From Anastatus disparis (Eukaryota > Arthropoda > Insecta > Hymenoptera > Eupelmidae): a stretch of 64,000 nucleotides of DNA. Every line of letters starts with the position of its first letter. Position 1 is the first letter of the stretch. The notes below the pieces were generated by a model. It was not told where the DNA came from and ran no database searches. It was given only the letters and a program-made list of their open reading frames with translations. This document shows positions 26,962 through 40,015 of this stretch, one piece after another. The translations under genes were made by a program, and so were the position numbers. The stretch is from positions 6,941,501 through 7,005,500 of the forward strand of contig JAFFSR010000136.1 of NCBI GenBank assembly GCA_017163975.1, read 5' to 3'.

Positions 26962-27780
26962 CCCATGGAAGAAGGCAATTCCGGACTGGATTTGGTACGG
27001 TACTGGTGCCCGTGATTCCAGTACTGATTCCCAATGCTGGTTCGGTATCTGTTTAATATTTAAATGATAATATAGGACCGAACTTTCAATGCCAATGCAG
27101 GCACAATACTGATTACCAGTATTTATCAGTCATCGAATAATTTATCATTTAACTTATATAATTAAGTATTATTTATTTAAATAAATAAATCATCTTTTTC
27201 CAACAAAATTTTTTGGAATAAAAACACTTTGGAAATCAATAAGTTGCTGTTCATTATACGACCATAATCCATTAATTTTAAAAATAAACTTAACCAATTT
27301 TGCTATTATTGCGCCTAAATTTTTATTTTTATTTAAATCAGTTTTTTTTCGGGACTCAAAGAATCGACTACGGACTTTACAGATGTTTTTTACAATGCTG
27401 ACAAATTGCGTTTCTTTAATGTTCCTTGTTTTTCAAATAGTAACTACCTTTTATACATTTTTTATAGCGCGTATTGAGCACATGTACGTATAAAATTATT
27501 AGGTTATAATGAGGTTATATTTAAACAAATATTATGTCATTGCAAGTACTTGCTTAGCAACGACAACAACGGCAAACGGTACTGAAGCAATACTTTAATA
27601 ATATTCTATCGATAGAATCTGGCAAACGATATTGAAACGATACCTGTCTATATTATATGGTCCGATATTATCATTTCAATATTGGATACAAGCTTGATTC
27701 AGTACCGGCATACGTAGGACGGTGACCAATATTTAGTCATTATCAGGCCGTTAATTCAAAGCTGGCAGTTCTTCCATGGG
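26962..27780. mobile_element. Non-autonomous DNA transposon (MITE) with TA target duplication
   Basis: Terminal inverted repeats CCCATGGAAGAA (26962-26973) and TTCTTCCATGGG (27769-27780) are each flanked by TA (26960-26961 and 27781-27782). The 819-bp interior is less AT-rich at its ends, with repeated words such as GGTACGGTACTGG and GTACCGG near the two ends, and has no transposase ORF. The TA duplication fits Tc1/mariner-type mobilisation (inference). Confidence 0.8.
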
Positions 27781-28329
27781 TAGTTTATTGTAACTCGATT
27801 AATTTTTTATCGTAATAAAGGTGTTTCGTTTATACAATATTTATCTTTAATTTTCATACCAGATTATAAGTTTCAGTGATAAAATTTAATGCAAATATTT
27901 GAGTTGAAATTATAAAATTTATTGCATTTATTTTTATTCTTTCGATAATTTGGGAAAGAATCGCGGTAAAAAAAAAGTATACGATCAAATTTAATAAAAA
28001 TTTATTGAAAAGATTCTCCAAGATTTTTAAAACAAATTAAACAAATTTTATTTATTTTTTTTTTCAATAAAACTCAGAAATTAGATTAATATTACTCTTT
28101 GATAATTAAGCTATTCCATCTCGTTTAAATATGCACCAAAAACGTCAGAGAACAATAATTGCTAACTTTCCTCTTAATTCTCAAATAACTAAAATCCAAG
28201 CCGCACAGTTAATATTATAGCAAGTTTATTCATAAAGGAAGATAGATAAATCATTCTAATTAAAGCCGAATATATAACAAAGATGTATTAACAAAAGATT
28301 ATTATTTTTTTTCCTTTTTTTTATTTTAG

Positions 28330-31300
28330 GTATTTCAAGCTTGGCAAGCTGCGGTGAAGTTGAAGCATTACCAGAATTACCAAGGCACGATGAAGATCGG
28401 CTACAAAGGGCTGCTCATTTGTTACGGCAAAGGCTTGTTTTACGTCAATGGCTTGCCGATCATGGACTACACAATTATTATCAAAGGTAATCGATCAATT
28501 ATTGTAGCTATTGGTTAATGTGTCAAATAAGCATCCTATACGTCGGGTTCCAGTATTAATTATATTATTCTATTTAAAAATCATTTTTTACTTATAAAGA
28601 ATTTTTTTGTATAATTTGTTATTGAAAAATTTTAATTTAGACTCTTTGCATAGATATTTTTTACTGCAACAGGAAAATAAGAGCAAATCTTGCATCATTT
28701 TAATGTAAAATTGAATTTAAAAATTCTTGTTTAACTTTAGTACAATTTTTAAAAAGTTTGTATGAATAAGAATTTTTTTTTAAATGCGACTTTAAAAGGA
28801 CAATATTAAAATAAAAAGGATAATATTGAAAAAAAAATTTTCACAATTGAATGAAGCTGTATTTTTTTCCCTCTAAATCAAAAGTAATTATTTGAATTTC
28901 TAAATATTCTTCATACTTATTATTCAAATTTAATTTTTTTATGTCTCAGTTCTTTTTTTTCTTTCTGTGTGTAATTTGCATGCATGCATCGGCCATTTTT
29001 GATTGCAACGCAATCGAGATTGTCAAGCATTTGATGAAGCACAATCGTAACGCTTTTTTTTACGGGGCTGATTGTGAATCAATTCGTTAGGTCTAGTTCG
29101 ATTTCTTTTTTTTTCTTTTTTATCGTTTCGTGAATAGGATATTGTGCTTGAAATTGCTTCGGTGGTCATACCATTCGGAAAATAGAGCTTCAATTGCAAA
29201 GAATATTTTTTCCTTTTTTTAGCAATATACGTATTGTTTTGGAATATTTTGATAGCATTGAATGAAAAGAACAACTTTAAAAGTATGTTCAATAAAACGA
29301 TTTTAAGAATTATAGAATTAAAATTTTTTTATTTCATATTCACAAATAGATATAAAATCATTACATTTACATGTATTACTAATCGTTTGTTTTGTATGAG
29401 TAGATTCTAAATTTATTTATAATAAATTAATTAGTTGTAAATTTTATGTTCTACAAAGATGCAACCCATTAGTATTACTTTAATAAAAATAACGAATTTT
29501 TAAATAGTATTAATTTACTTCTGTAAATATAAATAATTTAGGAGGAGAGACTCGAGTTCGAATCCTGCAATTAGCAACCGATTGACACAAGCACCACCGT
29601 ACATTACATGTGCTGTGTTCAAACACACTGAAACAACCTCCGTCGCTAATTAGCATCGCAATGATAGTAAAAATACAACGACGTTAAATAAAATTAAAAA
29701 AATAAATAATCTGACTTTACCTTTCATGATATTATACGAATTTCGCAAATCACCGATAAAGAATCAAAGTTTTAAATTTAAATCATACTGTAACGAATCT
29801 ACAAATAAAATACCAATAAAAAAATCTATTTTTTAAATCATTAACTTTATATCTAATAATAAAAATAAAAAAAGTTTAGAGTTGCAGCACTAGATGCGCA
29901 CTTCTTTTATCAACTTGATTTTACATTTGTTTTGCTTTACGCACTAAAACGTTTATGTACAATTTTATTAAACATAAAATATAAGACCTTGAAACTTATT
30001 TTCTATTTGTAACTTATTGATTTGAAACGGTAAAAAAAATATTTTTTTATTTTCATTAATATTAAAATTTTTTTTTTTTATAAAATAGCAATGATCAATA
30101 GACGTTGAATTTGTTGTTAACTTTTCTTTAATGCATTTCTTTTTATTTTTTAATATGATTCAAGCTTTTTATAACATACATATTTTATGACCTTACGTTT
30201 TCTTGCTTTTTTTTCTCGATTCTGACTTTGACCTAACTTTAGCGGTCAGAAGCTTATTGTGACTGAATTTTAAAAAGAAAACTAAAAGTATTATATATAA
30301 AAATGTATAAATTAAATTACAAATCTTTTATTTTTGAAAATAAAAACATCTATAAAGATTTATATAAAATTGATATGAATTGTTTGGTATTAAAATTAAT
30401 TGATTATGTTCATCAAAATAATAAATTAATACATTAATTAATCATACATCTTATACCTGCACTAATACTGAAATTAAGATTTTTTATAAAAAAATCTAGT
30501 AGATCTGTAATAAACAATACGAAAAAAATCGACATGTATATTTTTTTCTTCTTTCAATTAAACGTTTATCAGTAAAGTTATTGCAAATTAAAATAACCAA
30601 TAGAGTGACGACAAAATTTCATAATATACAGTTATATTAGCCTGACATGAAGCAATATACAATTGTAATGTCACACGATATTTACCTGTTATAGCTTTGT
30701 TGACAAATATTTTAATTGAAAAAATATATATATGATACACGTATCGATTATTTTTAATGGATTTGCTCGTACAAAATTCTAATTTTAATTTGATTTTTAA
30801 AATGTTTACAACCTATAAAAACCTAGCCTGCATCACGCATATAAAATTTTTTTAAAAATTATTATTTATTGTGATCTAAAAATTTTATTGAAATTTCCAA
30901 AATTGATCTGATGCTTTTTCAAATGGTATAAACAAATTATACTAAATATTTTTCCGTAATAAACTAATAGTAATATAATAATAAAATACATAATAAAACT
31001 ACTAATCGCATGCTGTGTATATATAGAACTAATTTAATATCAGCAGTAAATTACTCGGCAATTAAAAATAGCATATCACCAAAAATAACAAAATACTTGA
31101 AACAAGTAAAGTCATCTTTTTCTTCGTAACATACAAAACATGAATATGTAAGACATGTGGCGCAGATTCATAAATTCATAGTAGCGCACGTTATTAATGC
31201 TTGCCGAGGGTAGGATCATAATTAAACTTGTATATCCATAACGAACAAGTTAAATAAACCTTAGAGCATCGCGATATTCATAATATTGCATAAATGCAAA

Positions 31301-34300
31301 TAATCTTATTTTTTTTTTATTTCTTTCATTAAAATTTATTTTAAAAGTAAGAAAAACAACAAAAAAACCTTTTTTTCTCTTTATTTAAATAAACAGATTG
31401 ATGCAAATGGAAGTAGTATCGTTAGAAGATGTTTATTGGGTAGAGGATAATGCAGCGCGTGCTGCATTAGGTAAAGATTTATCCCGATGGATACAAGCAC
31501 GACAAACATTGCCAACATCAAAGGAAGACTTGGATGTACTTAAAGCAGATCTTTGGAGTTCCGTTGTTAAGAATAGCCAACATCAAGATGCTTGGACTTG
31601 GGGTACGTATATCTATATGCATAAAATATTTTTACTTTTTTGTTTTTCATTTCTTTTTTTCTTGGCTTTTCTTTAACGTCTTATTCTACAAAAAAATTTC
31701 TTTTGTTTTTTTCTTGTAAGAGTATACTTGAGAATAGGCTTTTTATTCATGTGAACTTTGCATGAATTGAATTTTTCTTGAAGCCTTTGATGAGAACGTT
31801 GTCTAGAAAGAAAACAATCTATTAATTTGACGTCTTTTTCTAGGTTTCGTTTGATTACTTGTTTTTTTATTCTGGCTTTTCTAATTTTAATGTTGATGAA
31901 AAAGAAATAGTTTGATTGTAATTAATTAACTGAAACGAAAATAGATTTTTTGTTATTTACATCGGATTTTTTACTGTTTCGCATACATCAATTTATAATT
32001 ATTTTTTTCAGAACGATCAAGAATAAAAATTATCAAAATATTTTTCTTGTAATAAATTTAAAAGTAGAAGGCTGGTTGAGATACAAAAGGAAGATTGAAT
32101 TAATCAACTTCTATCGATCATTAACAAAAATAATGAAATTCGTTAAGTTTCAAAAGTACTAAAAAGTATTAAAGAAGTTTTAAGAATACGTCAGTAAAAA
32201 TGTAACACATTAAAATTAAAGCTTATTTTTATTTTTAATAATTTGAAACAATAAATATATTTAGATATTCTTCTTATTTTCATAGATTAACAAAAATAAT
32301 TTTACATTTTTAAACTAATGCAAAAGTTGAAATTCGTTAATACTTTAACTGAAAAACTATATTTTCATAAAATTTGAAACAAAAATGTACCTGTTAATTA
32401 AGTAACTTTTTATTAAAATGTACAAAATTAAAATAATGAAATATTATCATCGTAAAAAACTGCGTTAATTAGAGTCTTTACTTTTTGATTGAATAATATT
32501 TTAAAACTTTATTAAATTAATAATTTAACGCTGAATTCTTTGCGAAATTTAATAATATTAATTTTAAATGAAAATTATTGCATACTTTGACCTAATTATT
32601 TACATATTTTCTTTCTTAAAATTTTCATTTAATTTCTATTAAAGATAAAATTTTAATAAAAATAATTTTATTGATTAATTAACAAAAAAATTTGTTATTA
32701 CACTTTTTAAATTGACAAATATTAAATACAAATATTTACATTCTTGAGCATACGAGATAAATAGACAAAGTACGAAATATAGATTTAAATGTGTGCTTAA
32801 GCAAACGTACACTCATCATTTTTGTTATGCCAGTGTTATCTTTGACTAAAATCAGCCTGATGATTGTTATCAAGTATAGATTGATGTATGGAACATTTTT
32901 TTTTCGACGCAGTTATTATTTATATGTCAAAGAAGTTAGTGATGTAAATAAAATATTATTATTTAAATTTCTCTTAATAATTTAATTAACAAAGTATTTA
33001 AAAAAATCAATTTAATATAAGAATTTTATTTAATTTTATTTTAAAAAATTATGTAATCATTGGAAAAAATCAATAAAAACTATAATTACTAAAGCTAGTG
33101 CGTTAAACGTAAATAACAGTGAAGTAAAAATATCATAAGTGCATACATTAAGAATGACAGTAACATGACAAGAAAAATGAAATAATAAAAGCCAGTGATA
33201 AATGAATTCCAAAGATTCAAGTAATGTCAAAAATATTTTCTCCATATGTATTGAAAACGAATTATAATTTTTCTTTAAATTATAAATATTAACTTTATGA
33301 TTCAATTAATTTAATACATACAATTCAGTATTAAAAATATTATTTTTTAATAATAAGAGAAATACTGAATGAATTTTTTTGAATAGTTGATTTCGTATCG
33401 TTTCTTATCAATAATGTAACTTTTCATTAACTTCGATAATATTTGATATTATAAAAAAAAGATATAAAAAAGTCCAGAAATTTTTGAATTAAAATAATTC
33501 TAAAAAAGACGCTGTAAATAATTTAATTATATTACTTCTTAATCTGAGTATTTTATACTTATCAGATTTATAAATATAGTAAACCGAAAATTGAATACAC
33601 ATAAATAAATAGCTTATTCTAAGAGGTATCAGTGGCTCAGTCGGTAGAGCGATGGATTCATAATCTTAAGGACTCAAGTTCGAATCCCGCTCTTATCCGA
33701 TTTTATACAAGCACCACTGTATGTTACATGTGCTTTGTTCACAAACACACTAAAAACCTCCGTCGCTAATTAGGATCGTAATGATATTATAAATACAGCG
33801 ACGTCAAATAAAATAAAAAAAAAATCGGTTTTAAACAAATTATACCATATTAAATTTTTTTATGCAAAAAAGTTTTACAGTTACCAACTGCACAATTATG
33901 TAAAGTAATATATTATTTTTGCATAAAATTTGAAAAAAGTCGTTTTTTTTTTAAATTAAAAATTTCTTTTAATTTACCAACTTTTGAATAATTAATATTT
34001 TTTGTTGTTAGGAGGAATGTTGGTGGTGTCAGTATCCGTCGCGGGGCTCGTTACCCTCGCGGCTATGACACAGCCAGCACTTGCGCCTGAAGCTAAACAT
34101 TCTTTACTACAATACGTAACTGGCAAATATCTTTTACCAAGTAACTGCCGTGTACATTTTGAATGGGAAGAGCCACAACTTGTTGGGGAGACTATGACTT
34201 TTACTGTTAAGGTAAGTCTTTTTTTTAGTTTTTAAATTTTTCTTTTATTATACAAATAAAAGTCAGATGATACAGCATTAGGATGCTTTTATTAGATTAA

Positions 34301-37300
34301 ACAAATTTAATTTATTTGTTTGTTAAATTTAATCAATTTTATTCTTATTAAATATTTATTCACATATATAATCTATATTGACTTATCCATGATTAAATTT
34401 TGTTGATTTCAATAATCAGTTTATTTCTAAAATTGATCGAAACGTCAAATTTAATTATACTTAAACGACGAATGAGAATAAATATAATACCAATACGTGT
34501 GGCTTAAAATAAAAAATATAATACCAGCAATATAAATTTTAATTTTGAGTAACATAATTATGAACATTAATTGATAAATTTTGTAAATTTTCACCCATAT
34601 ATATTACAATTACTATATTAATAGTTTAATATCTACCTTGTATCTTTTTAAAAGATTAATGTAAAGATTTATCTTACAACATTTAATTTGAAAGATTTTC
34701 TTTTTTTATTTTATCGAGTATTAAAGTTATGAGTAAAAACTGATTATAAAAAGCTCTCATATAGAAGCCATTCCTAAAATACCTTACGATTACGATTACG
34801 GTTATCATGTTTCATTTCTGCGTTCTTTAGTATTAAAACTAAAAAGCTCTCGTAAAAATGTATATTTTAAAATCTTGATGGGATGTTTATAAAAATATTA
34901 ATAATAAATACTTGTTCTTTAATAAAAATATTTATTAAATAATCAAAATTTAATTTAAATTTTAATACAAATTAAATCTTGTGAATAATGTTCCTTAGAA
35001 GTAAAATTTTTTCTAAATCTACTAAAATCTTTATAGCAAATAGTAAAACAATATACGTACATATAACATGGTTAATGTCCAATCGAATATTATTTTATTT
35101 TATTATTCTTAATTAATTGCAGTTTTATCAAAGAAATGGTCAACCATATCCAATCTGCGACAAGGATAATCTAATTATCGAAGTGACTGAAGGCACTCGT
35201 AGAGTGGCAACTTTTATAGAATTAGGTGGTACTGATCCCTTAGCAGCCAATACAGCAGTTGTTAAATTCACAGTTAGACACGCTGGACAATATAGAATTG
35301 CTGTACTCATTGGATCATGTCATGTTCATGGGAGTCCATTTTTAAAGAATTTTCTTCCTGGTAAAATTAAATCAATATATTATTAGAAATTATTTATGGC
35401 TTTCATTTTTTTTTAATTAAAAATTTTTATTAATGTGAAAAATTTATCCTTGATTCATTGATAATAAATAATGTATACATTTTTTTATAAAACTGTATTC
35501 TTATTTTCTTTTTTTAAACTTGTTATTTTTAAGCGAAGATTTATATTAAATATTTTAAAATTAATTTAATTTAGCACTCAGATATTTATAATATATAATT
35601 TTGTTATTTCCATATAAAACGTATTTTAATAATATTTTGATATTTCGTAGTAGGATGATAATGAATAAATACATATTTATTTTAGTTTGTTATATTTTTA
35701 AATATTTATTAAAGTATACAAAACAATATCAAATTAATATTGTATTTTTTATTATATTATTATTTTTAAAAATTACTTTTCATACATAATTCAACAGATA
35801 AATTGTAAAAAAAATTTTCTTCTTGCTGACTATTTTTATTACTGCAATTTACTTATATTCATAAAAAATAAAATCGTATTCCGAACGGATTCGCCAATTG
35901 GTGTAACTATTTCCGTTTGATATAGAATATAGAAATTCTCTCTATTAAAGGTAAGAAAATGTTTTATTTTTTCTTTTATTCAGGACCACCATGTCCAAAT
36001 AAAACGGTCTTTGTTCGGCATAGTTCTACCGTAGTTTGTACAGCCGGAATCGCCCATTCAATGACGATTGAACCACGAGATGAATACGACAATCTCTGCG
36101 TTTTCGGAATCAATGACAAGCCTGTCGAAGGCTATAATGTAAATATAACCCAGGTAAGCTTTATTTATTATTTTATTCTGTTTTTTTCTTTTCTTTAAAT
36201 TTTTTATTCAGTAACTACTGCAACTCTAACTTATTCATTTTTTCCACCTTTGAACATTAAATATTCAATAGTGCGAATCAATACAAGCGTCACCGGTACG
36301 CAGTATATATTCTTTTTTTCATTGACACATATATCATTTAAAACTAAATTATTTTTCAAATAAAATTTAAAAAGGTGAGCGTAACTTTTTGCAATAAATG
36401 AAAAATTTGATTATTTCTGAAAACATTAATTCTTTTCAAATTAATAAAACAATTATATTCAAAGAAATCAAATTAAATTAATAAATTTAAAAAAAAAATT
36501 TTTTTTTATTGATATTTCTATATTATACAGCATGATCAAATTTGACGAACAAAAAATCTTTAAATTACAGATCGGTAGCTCAACGGGTGATTCGACTCCA
36601 GTAGATTGTAGCGTTAATTTAGAGTACGATGCACCAAATCAACGAATCCGTTTAAAAGTTAGTTTTCCAAAGGGTGGCTGTTATCATGCGACCGTTAGCT
36701 TATCCGGATTACAGCTGCATAATGGAGATTTTGACATTATTGTCTTAGAAAGTAAGCAAAATTGTAAGCTATTTCAGTGGTATAGATTTTAGATATTATT
36801 TAATCAGTAATGTTAAGTAGAAATAGTTTAATAGAAGTTTAGTTTTTTTGTAGTTTTATAGTTCATTTGGTGTTATCTTTTTTCTTCTTATTTAATAAGT
36901 AGAATTACCAGTTACTGTGTCTGAACTTAATTCTGTGCTTTCTATTTAAAATCTATGTATGTCAATCACAGAATTAGGTTCAGACACAGTGATCGGGGGT
37001 TTCATCCTATGTTTAAATAACTTCTACTAAAGTGTACTCTGCTTAAATATCTGAATGTGACATGAAATTATTAAAATTAATGTATAATAATTTTTCTTTT
37101 TTTTATTTAAGGTGCTGTTGCTAGAGCAGTACATAATAACGTTGCTTCAAAAGATCCTGACATTTGTTATGCTGCTAAACTGTTGGGTATGCAAGGCGAA
37201 AGATTTTCTAAACCCAAAAAAGTGTTTTGCTTTATTTCACCGAAACAATTAACGATTAAAGAATATTTATTGAAATTCATACCAAAACGTTTAGTTACGT

Positions 37301-39110
37301 TTAGACTTTGTCCATCTACAAAGGTAAATTAGATTAATATTATTAACAATTTAAAATAAGTTATTTAATTATGATAATCGTATATGTTTTTTTTTCCTTT
37401 TAGTTTCATTTTGATAGCCCAAATAATCAACACGAAGGTTACGACTCTTTTACGATCGACGACGGATGTCAGCCTCCCGTTGAATTGATTTCGCATTATC
37501 GGGACATTATAGCAGCAACTTTTACATTATTTCTTTTGAAGAATATCGGTGGTAGCGAGACCTTTGCCGATAAACAAGACTTTTTTTATCACGAAGTTAG
37601 AAAACATCATCAGAAACATTATCATGAAAAATTATCAATGAAAGTCCAACGTGACAAACTATTAGAATCGGTAAAAAAATATTAATTATTGGATTAAATT
37701 TAAAATTTTTAAATTAATTAAAATTTTAATATTATTATTATCATTTCTAGTCTATGAAGGCCACTAAAGGCTTTTCAGTGAGTGACTGGTGTCGTAATTT
37801 TGAAATAACATTCCAAGGAGAACAAGGTACGTTTATTTTCAAATCATTTCAAATTTCTTCACAGATATAAATTTTGTCTCATCCAAACTTTTTTTTGCCA
37901 TCAGGTGTCGATTGGGGTGGCGTTAGAAGGGAATGGTTTGAATTAATTTGTGCAGCTTTATTTGATCCAGGAAATGGATTATTCGAATCTTTTGGAGAGT
38001 CTCAACAAGCTTTAGTACATCCCAATAGTAAAAGACCACCTCATTTGAAATTAAAACATTTTGAATTTGCTGGTAGGATAGTAGGCAAATGTTTATATGA
38101 ATCAGCACTTGGTGGTTCTTATAGACAGCTTGTACGTGCTAGATTTACTCGATCATTCCTAGCTCAAATAATCGGCCTTAGAGTACATTATAAATACTTC
38201 GAACAAGACGATCCAGACCTATATTTAAGTAAAGTTAAATATATCCTTGAAAATGATGTTGAAGAGATGGAATTGTACTTTATTGAAGAAGAATATGACA
38301 AAGATGGTCAATTAATAAAGGTATTAATGATCTTTTTTTAATAAAATTTATAATATAATAAATTATTATTAAAAATTCTCTATGTTTTTTTCCAGCTTGC
38401 AGAACTAATTCCAGGTGGCAGTAAAATTCGTGTGACGAATGACATGAAACTTCGATATTTAGATGCCTTAGCACAACATAGGCTAGCTAGTTCGATTCGT
38501 AGTGAAGTCGATCACTTTTTAAGAGGATTGAATGAACTTATACCGGACAATCTTCTTGGCATTTTTGATGAAAATGAATTAGAGGTATTATTTAAAGTTC
38601 AATTAATTTATCTTAAAATGTAAATAAACTTTTTATTTTACAATGTTTATACTGAAATTTTATTTTTAGTTACTCCTTTGCGGAACTGGAGAATATAGTG
38701 TAGCTGATCTTCGAGCTCATCATATAGCAAATGGTAGCTCACCTGAGTTCCTAAGAGTTCTCGACTGGTTTTGGACAGCAGTGAGTAATTTCACACAAGA
38801 AGAAATGGCACGACTTCTTCAATTCACCACAGGTTGTTCCCAACTTCCTCCTGGAGGCTTCCAACAACTTAGCCCCAGATTCCAAATCACAGCTGCACCT
38901 ACTTTTGAAAATCTTCCAACAGCACATACATGGTAAGCTAATAATTTGTATAATTAAAAATTTTAATGTTAAAATATTTCTAACAAATTAATTTTTTTTT
39001 ATTTTAGCTTCAATCAACTTTGCTTGCCTGATTATGAGTGCTACGATCACTTTGAAAAAGCACTTCTTCTGGCTATCAGTGAAGGGACCGAAGGTTTTGG
39101 GATGATTTAA
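28330..39110 (+). CDS. AREL1: AREL1-type HECT E3 ubiquitin ligase (13 exons, 5' end missing)
   Basis: Exons: 28330-28486, 31397-31602, 34012-34211, 35123-35360, 35984-36153, 36571-36751, 37112-37323, 37404-37670, 37751-37826, 37905-38320, 38396-38584, 38670-38932, 39008-39110 (stop TAA). Every junction is GT-AG and all phases agree, giving 891 visible residues. In order: a SAM-like segment (about residues 36-100), a membrane segment (123-139, MLVVSVSVAGLVTLAAM), a filamin-type repeat in exons 3-4, a middle region, and the HECT domain from about residue 555 to the end. Motifs shared with vertebrate AREL1 include DWGGVRREWFELIC, LVRARFTRSFLAQIIGLR, LARLLQFTTG-like and PTAHTCFNQLCLP. The catalytic cysteine is residue 858. 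The protein transfers ubiquitin; vertebrate AREL1 targets IAP antagonists such as SMAC and HtrA2. The first exon begins mid-codon and has no in-frame ATG, so at least one upstream coding exon is missing. The family call is firm; function in this species is inferred. Confidence 0.93.
28487..31396 (+). other. AREL1 intron between visible exons 1 and 2
   Basis: This 2.9 kb GT-AG intron is AT-rich. Apart from a 5'-truncated SINE at about 29541-29705 I see no coding signal in it. A somewhat GC-richer patch at 28975-29110 contains the inverted motif TTGATTGCAACGCAATC but no ORF of note. Confidence 0.7.
29541..29705 (+). repeat. SINE copy truncated at the 5' end
   Basis: Only the box B part of the tRNA-like head survives (GAGTTCGAATCCTG). 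The full body and tail follow (ACAAGCACCACCGTACATTA, CTCCGTCGCTAATTAGCATC, TTAAATAAAATT). It lies in an AREL1 intron in the sense orientation. Confidence 0.8.
31603..34011 (+). other. AREL1 intron between visible exons 2 and 3
   Basis: A 2.4 kb AT-rich intron with donor GTACGT and acceptor TTGTTAG. It carries one near full-length SINE on the plus strand (about 33622-33825). Short reading frames in it are AT-rich and show no family resemblance. Confidence 0.7.
33622..33825 (+). repeat. SINE copy, near full length
   Basis: The head AGAGGTATCAGTGGCTCAGT and TCGGTAGAGCGATGGATTCA, box B AAGTTCGAATCCC, the body CAAGCACCACTGTATGTTAC and the tail GTCAAATAAAATAAAAAAAA are all present. It lies in an AREL1 intron in the sense orientation. 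A Pol III promoter of its own is possible. Confidence 0.85.
34212..37111 (+). other. AREL1 introns 3 to 6
   Basis: Introns 34212-35122, 35361-35983, 36154-36570 and 36752-37111 are AT-rich with standard GT-AG ends. Only the last contains a notable structure, a strong stem-loop annotated separately. The others hold nothing I can recognise. Confidence 0.7.
36914..36990 (+). ncRNA. miRNA-like hairpin in an AREL1 intron
   Basis: The 5' arm 36914-36937 (ACTGTGTCTGAACTTAATTC then TGTG) and the 3' arm 36967-36990 (CACAGAATTAGGTTCAGACA then CAGT) pair over 24 bp with a single G-U wobble, around a 29-nt loop. The host intron is transcribed from the same strand, so the arms would fold in the AREL1 pre-mRNA. 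Stem and loop size fit a pre-miRNA. I do not recognise either arm as a known insect miRNA. It could instead be a very short fold-back repeat. Confidence 0.45.
37751..39110 (+). other. AREL1: HECT catalytic domain of AREL1
   Basis: These five exons encode the HECT N-lobe and C-lobe. The N-lobe carries the very conserved GGVRREWFELIC and FAGRIVGKCLYES blocks. The C-lobe ends with the cysteine loop (TAHTCFNQLCLP) and the C-terminal EGFGMI, which matches the family pattern of a hydrophobic tail with an acidic-aromatic signature. The cysteine codon TGC is split by the last intron (TG at 38931-38932, C at 39008). Nothing catalytic is missing, so the enzyme should be active. Confidence 0.93.
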
Positions 39111-40015
39111 GAAAAAAAAATATCAAATCACTTAATATCTTCTAGTAAAAAAAAATTACTAGTTAAGCTGTTGCAGGTCATTGATTATTGATGGCTGTTT
39201 TTTCTTCGCTCACTTATACACTTGAATATGAATTACTGATCCTAGTCATCTAGTCATCTAGTAGTTCTAATTAGAAAAAAAAGGAAACTGCAGAAATATA
39301 GATCCTAAATCCTTTTTTATACGGCAAATAACAATATCTGTTTTTTGATAAAGATATAAAGATTGGATTCGAAAAGAAACTTATTAAAATTCGTTTTAAA
39401 ATAAGGGCTGCAATTTTAATTCTATTCTAATTATAAATTAACAATCAGTGATAAAATAAATGATTTTGTAAATATTTTTTTACAAGAAACGTTTAATATT
39501 TTACGATTAACTATTGAATTTATTGTATAATGCTTGAGATATCAATTTAATCATTTTAAATATGCTTATATACTTATTTTAATAGATAGCCTATTACATT
39601 ATTATTGTAACTTTTTTTCAACTGAAAATCAGCCCTTTTATGACAAATAATAAGAATCTAACTTTATTTTTTATTAATACGCTTTAAGAATGTATTTGTA
39701 AATTTTGAAAAAAAACTATCGTAGTTTATGAGAATACTGTTAGATGTTTAGAAATGTGTATGTATTATATCCTTTTTTATATTTATTACGCTCCTGTCGC
39801 TTTAAAAATCGTGGCAAAAGAAAAAGATAAAAAAAAGAGTATTGATACGTAAATTACGATGTAGTTCCGCGTGGTCGATAAAAAAAACAATTTGTAGACT
39901 GCATTTTGGAGGAACGTTGTGTATATTGCGTTTATGCCGTTCGTAAGATACTAAAAAAACATATGTACATTTACCACGTAAAGTGCATAATAAAATTTGA
40001 ATAGACGTGAAATGA
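39111..40015 (+). other. AREL1: AREL1 3' UTR with candidate poly(A) signal
   Basis: About 900 bp of AT-rich sequence follows the stop. The candidate signal AATAAA lies at 39989-39994, within AGTGCATAATAAAATTTG. Other AATAAA-like strings occur earlier (for example near 39453), so the exact end is uncertain. The end is close to the predicted 3' end of the convergent minus-strand gene. Confidence 0.45.

Larger units (their letters stand above)
28330..31602 (+). other. AREL1: SAM-like N-terminal extension of AREL1 (exons 1-2 visible)
   Basis: The first two visible exons encode about 120 residues ahead of the membrane segment. They include QWLADHGLHNYYQR, then a helix with EVVSLEDVYWVEDNAARAAL and LSRWIQ. 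The pattern W-L-x-x-x-G-L-x-x-Y followed by L-x-D-x-x-x-V and a final helix is that of a SAM-fold domain (inference). As I recall it, human AREL1 (823 residues) starts almost at its membrane segment, so this region looks like an arthropod-type extension or an ancestral part lost in vertebrates. In-frame ATGs appear only in exon 2, yet exon 1 is clearly coding, so the start lies further upstream. Confidence 0.6.

Noticed and set aside
33622..33700. tRNA-Met gene
   Set aside because: The head is followed by the same SINE body and tail found in five other places, and the acceptor stem does not close. It is a SINE head.
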